Shown here in pieces: positions 1 through 7,714 of a stretch of 64,000 nucleotides of DNA. The DNA lies in assembly GCF_004332155.1 (NCBI RefSeq), contig NZ_SJDV01000002.1:200193-264192 (forward strand). The letters are read 5' to 3'. Within the stretch, counting starts at the first letter, position 1; every line of letters starts with the position of its first letter. Source of the DNA: Gramella sp. KN1008. GTDB taxonomy: Bacteria; Bacteroidota; Bacteroidia; Flavobacteriales; Flavobacteriaceae. Under the pieces are notes generated by a model. It worked only from the letters and a program-made list of their open reading frames with translations. It searched no databases and was not told the origin of the DNA. The position numbers and the translations under genes are program-made.

Positions 1-1
1 G

Positions 2-1234
2 CGTAAGACAGAACTTCGACTTTTTGAAGATATTGAGGCCACCAAAGTGGTTATCAGAAATACCAAGTTGTATGTAAACAGGGCAGAAGGTTTTATAGGA
101 ACAGCTCTCAAAAAAGACGAATACGTTACCGATTGTTCAGATATAGATGACGTGATCTGTTTCACAGCAGACGGGAAAATGATGGTGACCAAGGTCGATA
201 CAAAAACATTTATCGGGAAGGACATTATACATGTTGCTATTTTCAAGAAGAAAGACAAGCGTACCATATATAACATGATTTATCGTGATGGTAAAGGCGG
301 AAAGACACATGTGAAACGTTTTGCCGTGACTTCCATCACCAGAGACAGGGAATATGACCTTACCCAGGGGAAGAAAGACTCTAAAGTTCTTTATTTTTCA
401 GCTAATCCTAACGGGGAAGCCGAAGTGGTAACTGTATTGCTAAGACAGGTGGGAAGCATACGAAAACTGAAGTTCGAGGTAGACTTTGCCGATGTTCTTA
501 TCAAGGGCCGAAACGTCAAAGGGAATATTGTCACAAAATATTCGGTGAAGCGTATAGAACTGAAAGAAGAAGGTGTATCTACCCTGAAACCCCGAAGGAT
601 TTGGTTTGATGAGACGGTGAAAAGGCTTAATGTGGATGAGAGAGGCGAGCTGTTGGGTGAATTCAAAGGTGAGGACAGGTTATTGATAATCACTCAGGAT
701 GGAATTGCAAAAACGATTAAACCTGAGCTAACCACAAGGTTTGATGATGAAATGATCGTTCTGGAAAAATGGGTGAAGAACAAACCTGTTTCTGCGATCT
801 ACTGGGAACCTGAAAAGGAGCGCTATTATGTTAAGCGTTTTTTAATTGAACATCCCGATAAGGAGGAGAAATTCATCAGTGAGCATGAAGATTCATTTTT
901 AGAGATCGTTTCAACAGATTATTACCCCAGGGCTGAAGTTGTTTATACTAAACCAAAAGGAAAAGAACGCCGAGAAAATGACATCATCAATCTTGAAGAG
1001 TTTATTTCGGTGAAGGGTATCAAGGCTCTTGGGAATCAACTTACCTCAGAAAAAGTGAATCAGGTAAATCTTTTGGATCCGATTCCTTATGAAGGGCAGG
1101 AAGATCCGGAAGAGGAAAAAGATAAAGAGGTAGAGCAGGATGAAGTTAGTGGTGAGGATATCAAAGAAGGTGAAATTACGGTGCCTGATACAAAGCCAGG
1201 AACAGATGGACAGGCATCATTATTTGATGATTAA
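2..1234 (+). CDS. parC: DNA topoisomerase IV subunit A (ParC), 3' part only
   Basis: The reading frame is open to the left edge, so the real start lies outside the window and about 410 C-terminal residues are seen. ParC is the breakage-reunion subunit of topoisomerase IV, which decatenates daughter chromosomes in the cytoplasm; this part is the DNA-wrapping beta-pinwheel domain followed by an acidic Glu/Asp tail ending in LFDD. It is ParC and not GyrA because it lacks the GyrA-box, has the ISVKGIKALGNQLT segment I associate with Bacteroidota ParC, and a complete gyrA lies at 22378. The catalytic tyrosine is outside the window. The stop overlaps the mscL start (TAATG), so the two are probably co-transcribed. 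Confidence 0.93.
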   Translation, partial: RKTELRLFEDIEATKVVIRNTKLYVNRAEGFIGTALKKDEYVTDCSDIDDVICFTADGKMMVTKVDTKTFIGKDIIHVAIFKKKDKRTIYNMIYRDGKGGKTHVKRFAVTSITRDREYDLTQGKKDSKVLYFSANPNGEAEVVTVLLRQVGSIRKLKFEVDFADVLIKGRNVKGNIVTKYSVKRIELKEEGVSTLKPRRIWFDETVKRLNVDERGELLGEFKGEDRLLIITQDGIAKTIKPELTTRFDDEMIVLEKWVKNKPVSAIYWEPEKERYYVKRFLIEHPDKEEKFISEHEDSFLEIVSTDYYPRAEVVYTKPKGKERRENDIINLEEFISVKGIKALGNQLTSEKVNQVNLLDPIPYEGQEDPEEEKDKEVEQDEVSGEDIKEGEITVPDTKPGTDGQASLFDD

Positions 1235-1680
1235 TGGGATTATTTAAAGAATTCAAAGAATTTGCTGTTAAGGGCAACATGGTAGATATGGCCGTGGGTA
1301 TCATTATTGGTACTGCTTTTAACAGTGTGGTAGATGTGCTTGTCAAGCAGATCATCATGCCGCCCCTGAGCCTGATGACTGATGGAATCAATTATGCCGA
1401 CCGTAAAATGGTTTTAAGGGAGGCGGTTGGTACCGAAGGGACTGCAGATTTTGTTAAGGAAGTATCTATAGGTTATGGATTGCTTATAGAAACACTTATT
1501 GATTTTCTGGTTATAGGTTTTGTGGTTTTTATCGTCGTAAAATTTATGAACCGTTTTCGAAATAAGGCCCAGGATCCAAAGAACGAGAAGGTGGTAACTC
1601 CAAAAGACATTGAATTGCTTTCTAACCTGAACGACCTCATGGAAGAACAGAACAAGCTGCTGCGAGAACGTCAGAATTAA
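1234..1680 (+). CDS. mscL: Large-conductance mechanosensitive channel MscL
   Basis: The 148-residue protein matches MscL throughout. An N-terminal amphipathic helix (MGLFKEFKEFAVKGN) is followed by TM1 at about residues 15-45, with the glycine/alanine-rich pore segment VDMAVGIIIGTAFNSVV. A periplasmic loop, TM2 at about 75-103 and a charged C-terminal helical bundle complete it. MscL forms a homopentamer in the inner membrane that opens under extreme tension and releases solutes on hypo-osmotic shock. The length is normal for the family. The ATG shares its A with the parC stop codon, implying translational coupling. A YbdG-like MscS channel is encoded separately at 46355-47644. Confidence 0.96.
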   Translation: MGLFKEFKEFAVKGNMVDMAVGIIIGTAFNSVVDVLVKQIIMPPLSLMTDGINYADRKMVLREAVGTEGTADFVKEVSIGYGLLIETLIDFLVIGFVVFIVVKFMNRFRNKAQDPKNEKVVTPKDIELLSNLNDLMEEQNKLLRERQN

Positions 1681-2057
1681 TTAACAGAAGAGACCTTTCT
1701 CACTTCTCCTCTTGCTTTTCGGGGATCGCCTACCTGGCCGTATTCAAAAGTATAGCCATTCTGGGAAGTTGTTAGAATTTTTATATGAATGGGCTTTTCT
1801 TCAGCCATTCCATCGGGATAGAGGTTTTTGAGAATATATTCGCAATCATTGATCCACCGGACAGAGGAAGTATCAATGTCTCCCTGAAATTCTTCAATTT
1901 CGATACTATCGTTTCTTACAAATCTTGAAGTGACGAGCTCTCCGTTGAGATAGGTTTCAAATTCATAGGTGCCGGTCCTATAGTCTTGACATTTTCTTTC
2001 TGCATTGAAGCAGGAGCTTAACATAAGAACAGCTATTAGTGCCAGTAATTTTTTCAT
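1677..2057 (-). CDS. Small conserved lipoprotein encoded beside parC/mscL
   Basis: The 126-residue protein has a type II signal peptide with a lipobox (LMLSSC, acylated Cys16), so it should be an outer-membrane or periplasmic lipoprotein. The mature part has two further cysteines (in RKCQDY and NDCEYI) and the block SSVRWINDCEYILKNL, which I recognise as conserved among flavobacterial homologues. No enzymatic motif is visible and the function is unknown. From memory, homologues are sometimes labelled DNA topoisomerase IV because they sit next to parC; the sequence gives no support for that. It converges on mscL, with the two coding ends overlapping by 4 bp. Confidence 0.85.
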   Translation of the reverse strand: MKKLLALIAVLMLSSCFNAERKCQDYRTGTYEFETYLNGELVTSRFVRNDSIEIEEFQGDIDTSSVRWINDCEYILKNLYPDGMAEEKPIHIKILTTSQNGYTFEYGQVGDPRKARGEVRKVSSVN

Positions 2058-2088
2058 ACTGCAAAATAATTCAAATTATCTGGCAAAA

Positions 2089-2514
2089 TCAATTTTCAAA
2101 AGCGTCAAAACTACCATCGGTGTAAAAAATCACAATCTTCTGAATCTTTTTTCCTGAACCGCTCATTGTTGTAACGGTCTGTGAGATATTTTGCTGCGGC
2201 TGAGTTATTTTTTCTTCCATAGGGGGGTAAGCAGGAGAACTGTCTTTCTTTTCAGTTTCTGAAGATATCGCTGAAGGAGTTTCCGGAACAGACGGGAATT
2301 TCCCTTTTCCATTAAGTAACCAGTAGAGTTCTACTTCAGGGAAATTCTTTACCACCTTCATCACAAATTCGAGACTCGGTTTATTTCTACCTGATAGAAT
2401 ATGGGAAATGGAAGACCGGCCCACATCAATTTTATCGGCGAATGCAGCAGCCGAAAGATCATAATAATCCAGGATTTTATTGAGACGTGAAGCGAACTTT
2501 TCAGTGTTTACCAT
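2089..2514 (-). CDS. XRE-family helix-turn-helix transcriptional regulator
   Basis: The 141-residue protein has an N-terminal Cro/CI-type HTH at about residues 5-65 (AFADKIDVGRSSISHILSGR is the helix-turn-helix core). A Ser/Pro/Thr/Gln-rich linker follows, then a short conserved C-terminus containing IVIFYTDGSFDAF. There is no S24 peptidase (LexA/CI) domain, so self-cleavage is not expected. It is transcribed away from the M14 peptidase gene; the region between holds five related palindromes. One of them covers its own -10-like element, so it is probably an autorepressor that also controls the peptidase. The regulatory partnership is inferred from layout and site spacing. Confidence 0.85.
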   Translation of the reverse strand: MVNTEKFASRLNKILDYYDLSAAAFADKIDVGRSSISHILSGRNKPSLEFVMKVVKNFPEVELYWLLNGKGKFPSVPETPSAISSETEKKDSSPAYPPMEEKITQPQQNISQTVTTMSGSGKKIQKIVIFYTDGSFDAFEN

Positions 2515-2540
2515 TGTAACACGAGTTAGTTAATTTATCT

Positions 2541-2556
2541 ATTTACAAATGTAAAT
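2541..2556. promoter_or_regulatory. Operator-like palindrome 1, overlapping the XRE promoter
   Basis: ATTTAC-AAAT-GTAAAT has perfect 6-bp arms. It contains, on the minus strand, TACATTTG (2553-2546), a match to the Bacteroidota -7 element TAnnTTTG placed 31 nt before the XRE start. Binding here would block transcription of the XRE gene. Confidence 0.6.
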
Positions 2557-2575
2557 ATTAATTAGCAAACCAGGC

Positions 2576-2591
2576 TATTACAATTGTAAAC
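2576..2591. promoter_or_regulatory. Operator-like palindrome 2
   Basis: TATTAC-AATT-GTAAAC contains a perfect 12-bp palindrome TTACAATTGTAA (2578-2589). It shares the N4-spaced TTAC/GTAA arms with the neighbouring sites. A 10-bp inverted repeat (AGTTAGTTAA at 2524-2533, reverse complement at 2632-2641) brackets sites 1 and 2. Confidence 0.55.
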
Positions 2592-2719
2592 AATTTTTAA
2601 GGAAGTAAACTTATTATTTAAATAAAAAGCCTTAACTAACTAAAATACAGATTATTAAAATAATTATTGCATCAAATAGGATATTTTCCAAGTTCATTAT
2701 GCTGGGTTAGGTTAAGATT

Positions 2720-2735
2720 GTTTACAATTGTACAC
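2720..2735. promoter_or_regulatory. Operator-like palindrome 3
   Basis: GTTTAC-AATT-GTACAC is palindromic except for one position pair. It lies 35 bp before site 4, on the M14 peptidase side of the intergenic region. Confidence 0.55.
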
Positions 2736-2754
2736 GAAACGAAGGAAATCCTAT

Positions 2755-2794
2755 GTTTACATTTGTGAAACATGGAATGTTTAGTTTTGTAAAC
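2755..2794. promoter_or_regulatory. Operator-like palindromes 4 and 5 before the M14 peptidase start
   Basis: Site 4 is 2755-2770 (GTTTAC-ATTT-GTGAAA) and site 5 is 2779-2794 (GTTTAG-TTTT-GTAAAC), 24 bp apart. Site 5 ends directly at the chosen ATG. Each overlaps a TAnnTTTG promoter match (TACATTTG at 2758-2765, TAGTTTTG at 2782-2789), so bound protein would occlude the promoter. Confidence 0.55.
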
Positions 2795-3961
2795 ATGAAA
2801 AATGATGTCCTTAAAGAACTCTTTTTAGATAGCTTCTATCGGGAAGTGAAATTTGAAAAGATTACTGGTAGATATGTCTCTCCTTCTCATCTTGATATTG
2901 TGTTAAAGGAATTTGAGAATTATTTCGAGTTGACGGAAATTGGAAGATCTGTGGAGAACAGACCGGTGTTTATGTATAAACTTGGTAAAGGTAAAAGAAA
3001 GGTTCTGGCGTGGTCTCAAATGCACGGAAATGAATCTACAACCACCAAGGCAGTTATTGATCTTCTGAAGGCCTTTAATATAAGAGGGCTTCATCCTATT
3101 CTAGCTGAAATACTGGAGAGTTGTAGTCTTTATTTTATCCCTATGCTGAATCCTGATGGTGCCAGGGCCTATACCCGTGTTAATGCGAACTCGGTAGACC
3201 TTAACAGGGATATGCAGGATCTGAGTCAGCCGGAAAGCAGGATTTTAAAGGAGCAGTTTGAGAAAATCCAGCCGGATTTTTGTCTGAATCTCCATGATCA
3301 GAGAACTATTTTTAGTGCCGGACCATATGCCAGGCCCGCGACCCTTTCTTTTTTAACGCCTTCAAAAGACCCGGAAAGGAGTATTGATGAGGCTCGAAAA
3401 ATCAGTATGGGGCTTATTGCCGGGATTGCAGAAGATTTAAGCGAGCAGTTGCCTGGGCAAATAGGAAGGTATGATGATGCGTTTAATATAAATTGTGCGG
3501 GGGATACGTTTCAACATCTGTCAGCTCCAACCATTTTGTTTGAGGCAGGACATTATAAGGAGGATTATGAAAGGGAAGAGGTTCGTAAATATGTGTTTAG
3601 GTCTCTAGTTTCCTGCTTGTATCAGATCTCGACCAATGAATCTCTGTCTCAGGATTATAAAAGTTATTTTGAAATTCCTGAGAATCAGAAACTATTCAAT
3701 GATGTTGTTATCCGGGAGGTAGAATTGGATGGGGAAATCTGCGAGGTAGGGATTCAATTTAAAGAAATACTGCGGGATTCCAGGATAGAATTCGAACCTG
3801 TGGTGGAAAACACTGGGATGAAAATTGAAAAATTTGGTCATAGGGAGATAAAGGGGAATAAGCAAAAAATATCATTACCGGATGGAAGGAAGCTTGTCGA
3901 AAACGTTGTAGTTAATAAAATTCTCTTAAATACTGCAGAAATACAGGTTAAATCTCGATAA
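2795..3961 (+). CDS. M14-family zinc carboxypeptidase
   Basis: From the chosen ATG the protein has 388 residues. The zinc-ligand motif HxxE is in MHGNESTTTKA (His77, Glu80), the third ligand is probably the His of NLHDQRT, the NPDG and DLNRD blocks of M14 enzymes are present, and the catalytic Glu is in LFEAGH. It should be a zinc metallopeptidase that trims C-terminal residues; no signal peptide is visible, so a cytoplasmic site is likely. An ATG at 2753 with AAGGA six bases upstream is an alternative start. I prefer 2795 because similarity to the family begins there and the 14 extra residues are encoded by operator repeats. Substrate unknown. Confidence 0.85.
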   Translation: MKNDVLKELFLDSFYREVKFEKITGRYVSPSHLDIVLKEFENYFELTEIGRSVENRPVFMYKLGKGKRKVLAWSQMHGNESTTTKAVIDLLKAFNIRGLHPILAEILESCSLYFIPMLNPDGARAYTRVNANSVDLNRDMQDLSQPESRILKEQFEKIQPDFCLNLHDQRTIFSAGPYARPATLSFLTPSKDPERSIDEARKISMGLIAGIAEDLSEQLPGQIGRYDDAFNINCAGDTFQHLSAPTILFEAGHYKEDYEREEVRKYVFRSLVSCLYQISTNESLSQDYKSYFEIPENQKLFNDVVIREVELDGEICEVGIQFKEILRDSRIEFEPVVENTGMKIEKFGHREIKGNKQKISLPDGRKLVENVVVNKILLNTAEIQVKSR

Positions 3962-3999
3962 TTATCAAATTAATTATCAAAAATTCAATGATTTTGTCT

Positions 4000-4007
4000 T
4001 AATTTTG
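4000..4007 (+). promoter_or_regulatory. -7 promoter element for the Lrp-type regulator
   Basis: TAATTTTG matches the Bacteroidota -7 consensus TAnnTTTG, 26 nt before the ATG at 4034. No clear TTG -33 box is seen. Confidence 0.5.
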
Positions 4008-4033
4008 AACTTCATTAAAAAAGAAGTTTAGAA

Positions 4034-4513
4034 ATGGCCAAGTTCAAATTAGACGAAACCGACCACCAGATTCTTGATATGCTTATCGAGAATACTAGGA
4101 CTCCATTTACTGATATTGCCAAAAAATTGCTAATATCTGCAGGGACCGTTCATGTGCGGGTGAAAAAAATGGAAGAAGCGGGGATCATCATTGGGTCTTC
4201 ACTTACCCTGGATTATAAAAAACTGGGATACGCCTTTATTGCTTATGTGGGTGTATTCCTAAAGAATACCTCGCAAACCAAATTTGTTCTGGAGAGAATA
4301 AATGATATACCCTTTGTAACTGTGGCTCACGTTACTACCGGTAAATTCAATGTGTTCTGTAAAATAAGAGCAAGAAACACCCAGCACGCCAAGGAAATCA
4401 TCTTCCAGTTGGATGATATTGAGGGTGTGTACCGTACCGAAACTATGATTTCGCTTGAAGAAAGTATTAATGATAAAAAACGGCTGATGCATTCCATTTT
4501 TAAGGAGTTGTAA
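4034..4513 (+). CDS. Lrp/AsnC-family transcriptional regulator
   Basis: The 159-residue protein has the family layout. An N-terminal winged helix-turn-helix (about residues 5-65, with FTDIAKKLLISAGTVHVRVKKM) is followed by a RAM ligand-binding and oligomerisation domain (about 70-145, including VTTGKFNVFCKIRARN). Lrp proteins bind DNA as octamers or dimers of dimers and respond to amino acids. It stands alone with its own -7 element and is followed by a probable terminator, so it is likely monocistronic. The effector amino acid and regulon cannot be read from the sequence; ppc directly downstream is only a neighbour. Confidence 0.93.
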   Translation: MAKFKLDETDHQILDMLIENTRTPFTDIAKKLLISAGTVHVRVKKMEEAGIIIGSSLTLDYKKLGYAFIAYVGVFLKNTSQTKFVLERINDIPFVTVAHVTTGKFNVFCKIRARNTQHAKEIIFQLDDIEGVYRTETMISLEESINDKKRLMHSIFKEL

Positions 4514-4533
4514 ACAGTCCTAAACTTTTATTA

Positions 4534-4571
4534 AAGGCCCTTTAGACTGTTTTGTTTAAGGGGTTTTTTTA
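4534..4571 (+). terminator. Probable rho-independent terminator after the Lrp regulator
   Basis: GGCCCTT and AAGGGG can pair imperfectly around an A/T-rich loop and are followed by seven T residues. The stem includes G-T pairs, so the call is moderate. Confidence 0.45.
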
Positions 4572-4607
4572 TAATTTTAAAAGAAAAGAATACCCTAAAA
4601 CTAAATT

Positions 4608-7190
4608 ATGCACAGAGAACCGAGATTGGAAAGATTTAATGATAATGTCCTGGCGAAATATCAGGTTTACAACAGTATTTTCCTAACATTACCTTATGAT
4701 GAAATTAGTAGAACAGGATCTCTTTTACCTCTATTTCAGGAGATTTGCGAAACAGGCTTTCAGGAGAATAAAAACCCATCTGAAATAGTAGATCGTTTTT
4801 TTGAAAAATATGGTGAAAATCCTTCAGAAGAAGAGAAAATAGATCTTCTCTTCCGATTTATTCAGTATATAGAAAGACAGGTAGTCCTTTTTGACGCCAT
4901 TGAAGATGCTTCTTTTCCTATAGTCAATAATATGGATGGCCGGGGAACTTTAAGGAGTGTGAAGGAAGAAGCCGAGGCTAAACAGAAGCTGGAGGAGTTA
5001 AAGGAGTATTTGCGCAGATTTAAGATAAGACCTACTCTTACTGCTCACCCCACGCAATTCTATCCCGGTTCTGTACTGGGGATCATAACAGATCTGGATA
5101 AGGCGATCCAGAAAAATGATCTTGTTAAGATCAAACAGTTGTTAGGCCAGTTGGGGAAAACCCCATTCTTTAAAAAAGAAAAGCCTACGCCTTATGATGA
5201 GGCGGTAAACCTTATCTGGTATTTCGAAAATGTCTTTTATCAGAGTGCCAGTAAAATACATAATTACCTGCAGCAAAACATATTCGATGGTGAGGAGATA
5301 GGTAACCAGGTTATAAATCTTGGATTCTGGCCGGGAGGTGACCGTGATGGTAATCCTTTCGTAACTACCGATATCACCTTAAGAGTAGCTAAGCGATTAC
5401 GACGAACTATCTTTCTGAATTACTATAGAGACATCAGGAAGCTGAAGCGTAGACTTACTTTTAGAGGCGTTAGTGAGCTTATGAATGACCTTGAGAGAGG
5501 TCTTTACGAATCGGCTATTTCAAAAACCGGAGAGGTTAAACTATCACTTGAAGATTTTGAGTCTAAACTCGAAGAGATCAAAGGAATACTAGTTAAAGAT
5601 CATCAGTCCTTGTTCCTTGATGAAGTAAATGACATGCTGAACAAAGTGAAGCTTTTTGGTTATCATTTTGCCACTCTGGATATACGTCAGGATTCAAGAA
5701 TACATCAGGAAGTTCTGGAAGAGATTGTTAAGGTAACTTCTAATTCGGAAAAACTGCTTCCTTCCAATTTCGGAGAACTGGATGAAGATAAGCAGGTAGA
5801 GCTCCTCAGTAATGTCCAGGGAAAACTTGATCCCGAAGATTTTGAAGAAGGAATGGGTAAAGCCACCATTTCTTCTATCTATGCTATGCAGGAGATCCAG
5901 CAGAAAAGTGGTGAGGCAGGTGCCAATCGTTATATCATAAGTAACTGTGGTAGTGTTCAGGGAGTGCTCCAGCCCTTCGCATTTTTGAGAATGTGTGGAT
6001 GGGAAAAACCCACTGTAGATGTGATACCTCTATTTGAAACCGTTCCTGATCTCCAGAATGCTCATAATGTTATGGAGACCCTATATAAAAATCCTGTATA
6101 TAAAGAGCATTTGGAAAGAAGAGGGAACAAGCAGACAATTATGCTGGGCTTTAGTGACGGAACCAAAGACGGAGGTTACCTTATGGCTAACTGGAGTATC
6201 TATAAAGCAAAAGAAGCACTGACCAAAATTTCCAGGGAATATGGAATTAAAGTGGTGTTCTTTGATGGTAGGGGTGGACCACCGGCAAGAGGTGGAGGAA
6301 AGACCCACCAGTTCTATGCTTCATTAGGGCCAACCATAGAAAACGAGGAGATACAGCTTACCGTTCAGGGGCAGACCATTAGTTCTAATTTTGGTACAAA
6401 GGATTCCTGTACCTATAACCTGGAGCAATTACTGAGTTCTGGTGTTTCTAATGAGATCTTCAGCGATGGTGAGAATATTCTGAGCGGTGAAGACAGGAAG
6501 ACCATGATAGAATTAGCAGAGATTAGCTATAACACCTATACTAATTTTAAAAAGCATCCGAGGTTCATCCCTTATCTTGAGAAGATGAGTACTCTAAAGT
6601 ACTATGCCAAAACAAATATTGGGAGCAGGCCTTCCAAGCGTAATAAATCGGCAGAATTGAATCTTTCTGATCTCAGAGCCATACCTTTTGTAGGTAGCTG
6701 GAGTCAGCTGAAGCAGAATGTCCCTGGTTTCTTTGGTGTTGGAACGGCTATGGAGGAGCTTGAAAAAAGAGGTGAATTTGACAGGGTAGAACAACTTTAC
6801 GAAAACTCTGAGTTTTTCCGCACATTATTGGAAAATAGCATGATGAGCCTTACCAAGTCTTTCTTTCCTTTAACAGCCTATATGAAGAATGATCCTGAGT
6901 TTGGTGAGTTCTGGGAGTTGATACATCAGGAATTCGAACGGTCTAACAGGATGCTGTTAAAAGTGACCGGCTACAATCACCTAATGCAAAATCAACCTGC
7001 AATGAGAGCTTCTATTCAGGCCAGGGAACGTATAGTATTGCCACTACTTACCATACAGCAGCATGCTCTAAGGAAAGTGCAGGAGCTAAGCAGGGATACT
7101 GAAAATAATGCTGATAAACTGGATACCTATGAAAAAATGGTGACTCGTTCCCTGTATGGTAATATTAATGCAAGTAGAAACTCAGCATAA
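4608..7190 (+). CDS. ppc: Phosphoenolpyruvate carboxylase
   Basis: The 860-residue protein carries the PEPC signatures in order: TAHPTQ (catalytic His near residue 147), GFWPGGDRDGNPFVT, the C-terminal GFSDGTKDGG, and GRGGPPARGGGKT corresponding to the mobile glycine loop. It ends GNINASRNSA instead of the NTG seen in E. coli; I recall this tail as usual in Bacteroidota enzymes. The enzyme carboxylates phosphoenolpyruvate with bicarbonate to oxaloacetate, refilling the TCA cycle in the cytoplasm. The length is close to the proteobacterial form. It heads a tight run with dinB and yihY (gaps of 5 nt and a stop/start overlap). Confidence 0.96.
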   Translation: MHREPRLERFNDNVLAKYQVYNSIFLTLPYDEISRTGSLLPLFQEICETGFQENKNPSEIVDRFFEKYGENPSEEEKIDLLFRFIQYIERQVVLFDAIEDASFPIVNNMDGRGTLRSVKEEAEAKQKLEELKEYLRRFKIRPTLTAHPTQFYPGSVLGIITDLDKAIQKNDLVKIKQLLGQLGKTPFFKKEKPTPYDEAVNLIWYFENVFYQSASKIHNYLQQNIFDGEEIGNQVINLGFWPGGDRDGNPFVTTDITLRVAKRLRRTIFLNYYRDIRKLKRRLTFRGVSELMNDLERGLYESAISKTGEVKLSLEDFESKLEEIKGILVKDHQSLFLDEVNDMLNKVKLFGYHFATLDIRQDSRIHQEVLEEIVKVTSNSEKLLPSNFGELDEDKQVELLSNVQGKLDPEDFEEGMGKATISSIYAMQEIQQKSGEAGANRYIISNCGSVQGVLQPFAFLRMCGWEKPTVDVIPLFETVPDLQNAHNVMETLYKNPVYKEHLERRGNKQTIMLGFSDGTKDGGYLMANWSIYKAKEALTKISREYGIKVVFFDGRGGPPARGGGKTHQFYASLGPTIENEEIQLTVQGQTISSNFGTKDSCTYNLEQLLSSGVSNEIFSDGENILSGEDRKTMIELAEISYNTYTNFKKHPRFIPYLEKMSTLKYYAKTNIGSRPSKRNKSAELNLSDLRAIPFVGSWSQLKQNVPGFFGVGTAMEELEKRGEFDRVEQLYENSEFFRTLLENSMMSLTKSFFPLTAYMKNDPEFGEFWELIHQEFERSNRMLLKVTGYNHLMQNQPAMRASIQARERIVLPLLTIQQHALRKVQELSRDTENNADKLDTYEKMVTRSLYGNINASRNSA

Positions 7191-7195
7191 AAGCA

Positions 7196-7714
7196 ATGAA
7201 AAAGTCTGAACTTACCAGAGGCGAGATCGGTGATTTTTACTGGGGATATATTAATTTAATTCCTGAGGATGCCGAGCTTATTGATACTCTTAAAAAGAAC
7301 ACCGACGAAATTCTTGAATTTCTTAAAACGATCCCCGGTGAGAAGTGGAGGTATAGTTATGCTGCCGGGAAATGGAGCGTATTAGAGATCGTTCAGCATC
7401 TTATAGATACCGAGCGCATTTTCCAGTACCGGGCGTTATGTTTTGCCCGAAATGAATCTAAGTCTCTGCCAGGCTTTGATCATGATGCCTATGTACTTAA
7501 TTCCTCTTCAGAAAGACGGGAGCCGGACGAACTGCTAAAAGAGTTCAGAGCCGTAAGGGAATCAGGGATTTTTCTTTTTAAGAGTTTTACAGATCAAATG
7601 CTGGGAGTTAAAGGCATGATGAACGATATGACTGCAACAGCCCGCGCCATTGGCTTTATCATGGCCGGGCATGCGTTGCATCATAAAGACATCATAACTA
7701 ACCGATATCTTTGA
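7196..7714 (+). CDS. DinB-family four-helix-bundle protein
   Basis: The 172-residue protein is helical with the DinB/YfiT metal-binding histidine pattern: His68 in IVQHLIDTERIF and a HALHH cluster (His159, His162, His163) near the C-terminus. DinB-like proteins bind a divalent metal and include thiol-dependent transferases, but most have no assigned reaction; no substrate can be named here. It begins 5 nt after ppc and its TGA overlaps the next ATG (TGATG), so it lies in a three-gene transcription unit. The functional link to ppc is not evident. Confidence 0.88.
   Translation: MKKSELTRGEIGDFYWGYINLIPEDAELIDTLKKNTDEILEFLKTIPGEKWRYSYAAGKWSVLEIVQHLIDTERIFQYRALCFARNESKSLPGFDHDAYVLNSSSERREPDELLKEFRAVRESGIFLFKSFTDQMLGVKGMMNDMTATARAIGFIMAGHALHHKDIITNRYL

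Noticed and set aside
391..693. 100-aa minus-strand Ser-rich frame in parC
   Set aside because: Antisense shadow of the ParC C-terminal domain with no recognisable features.
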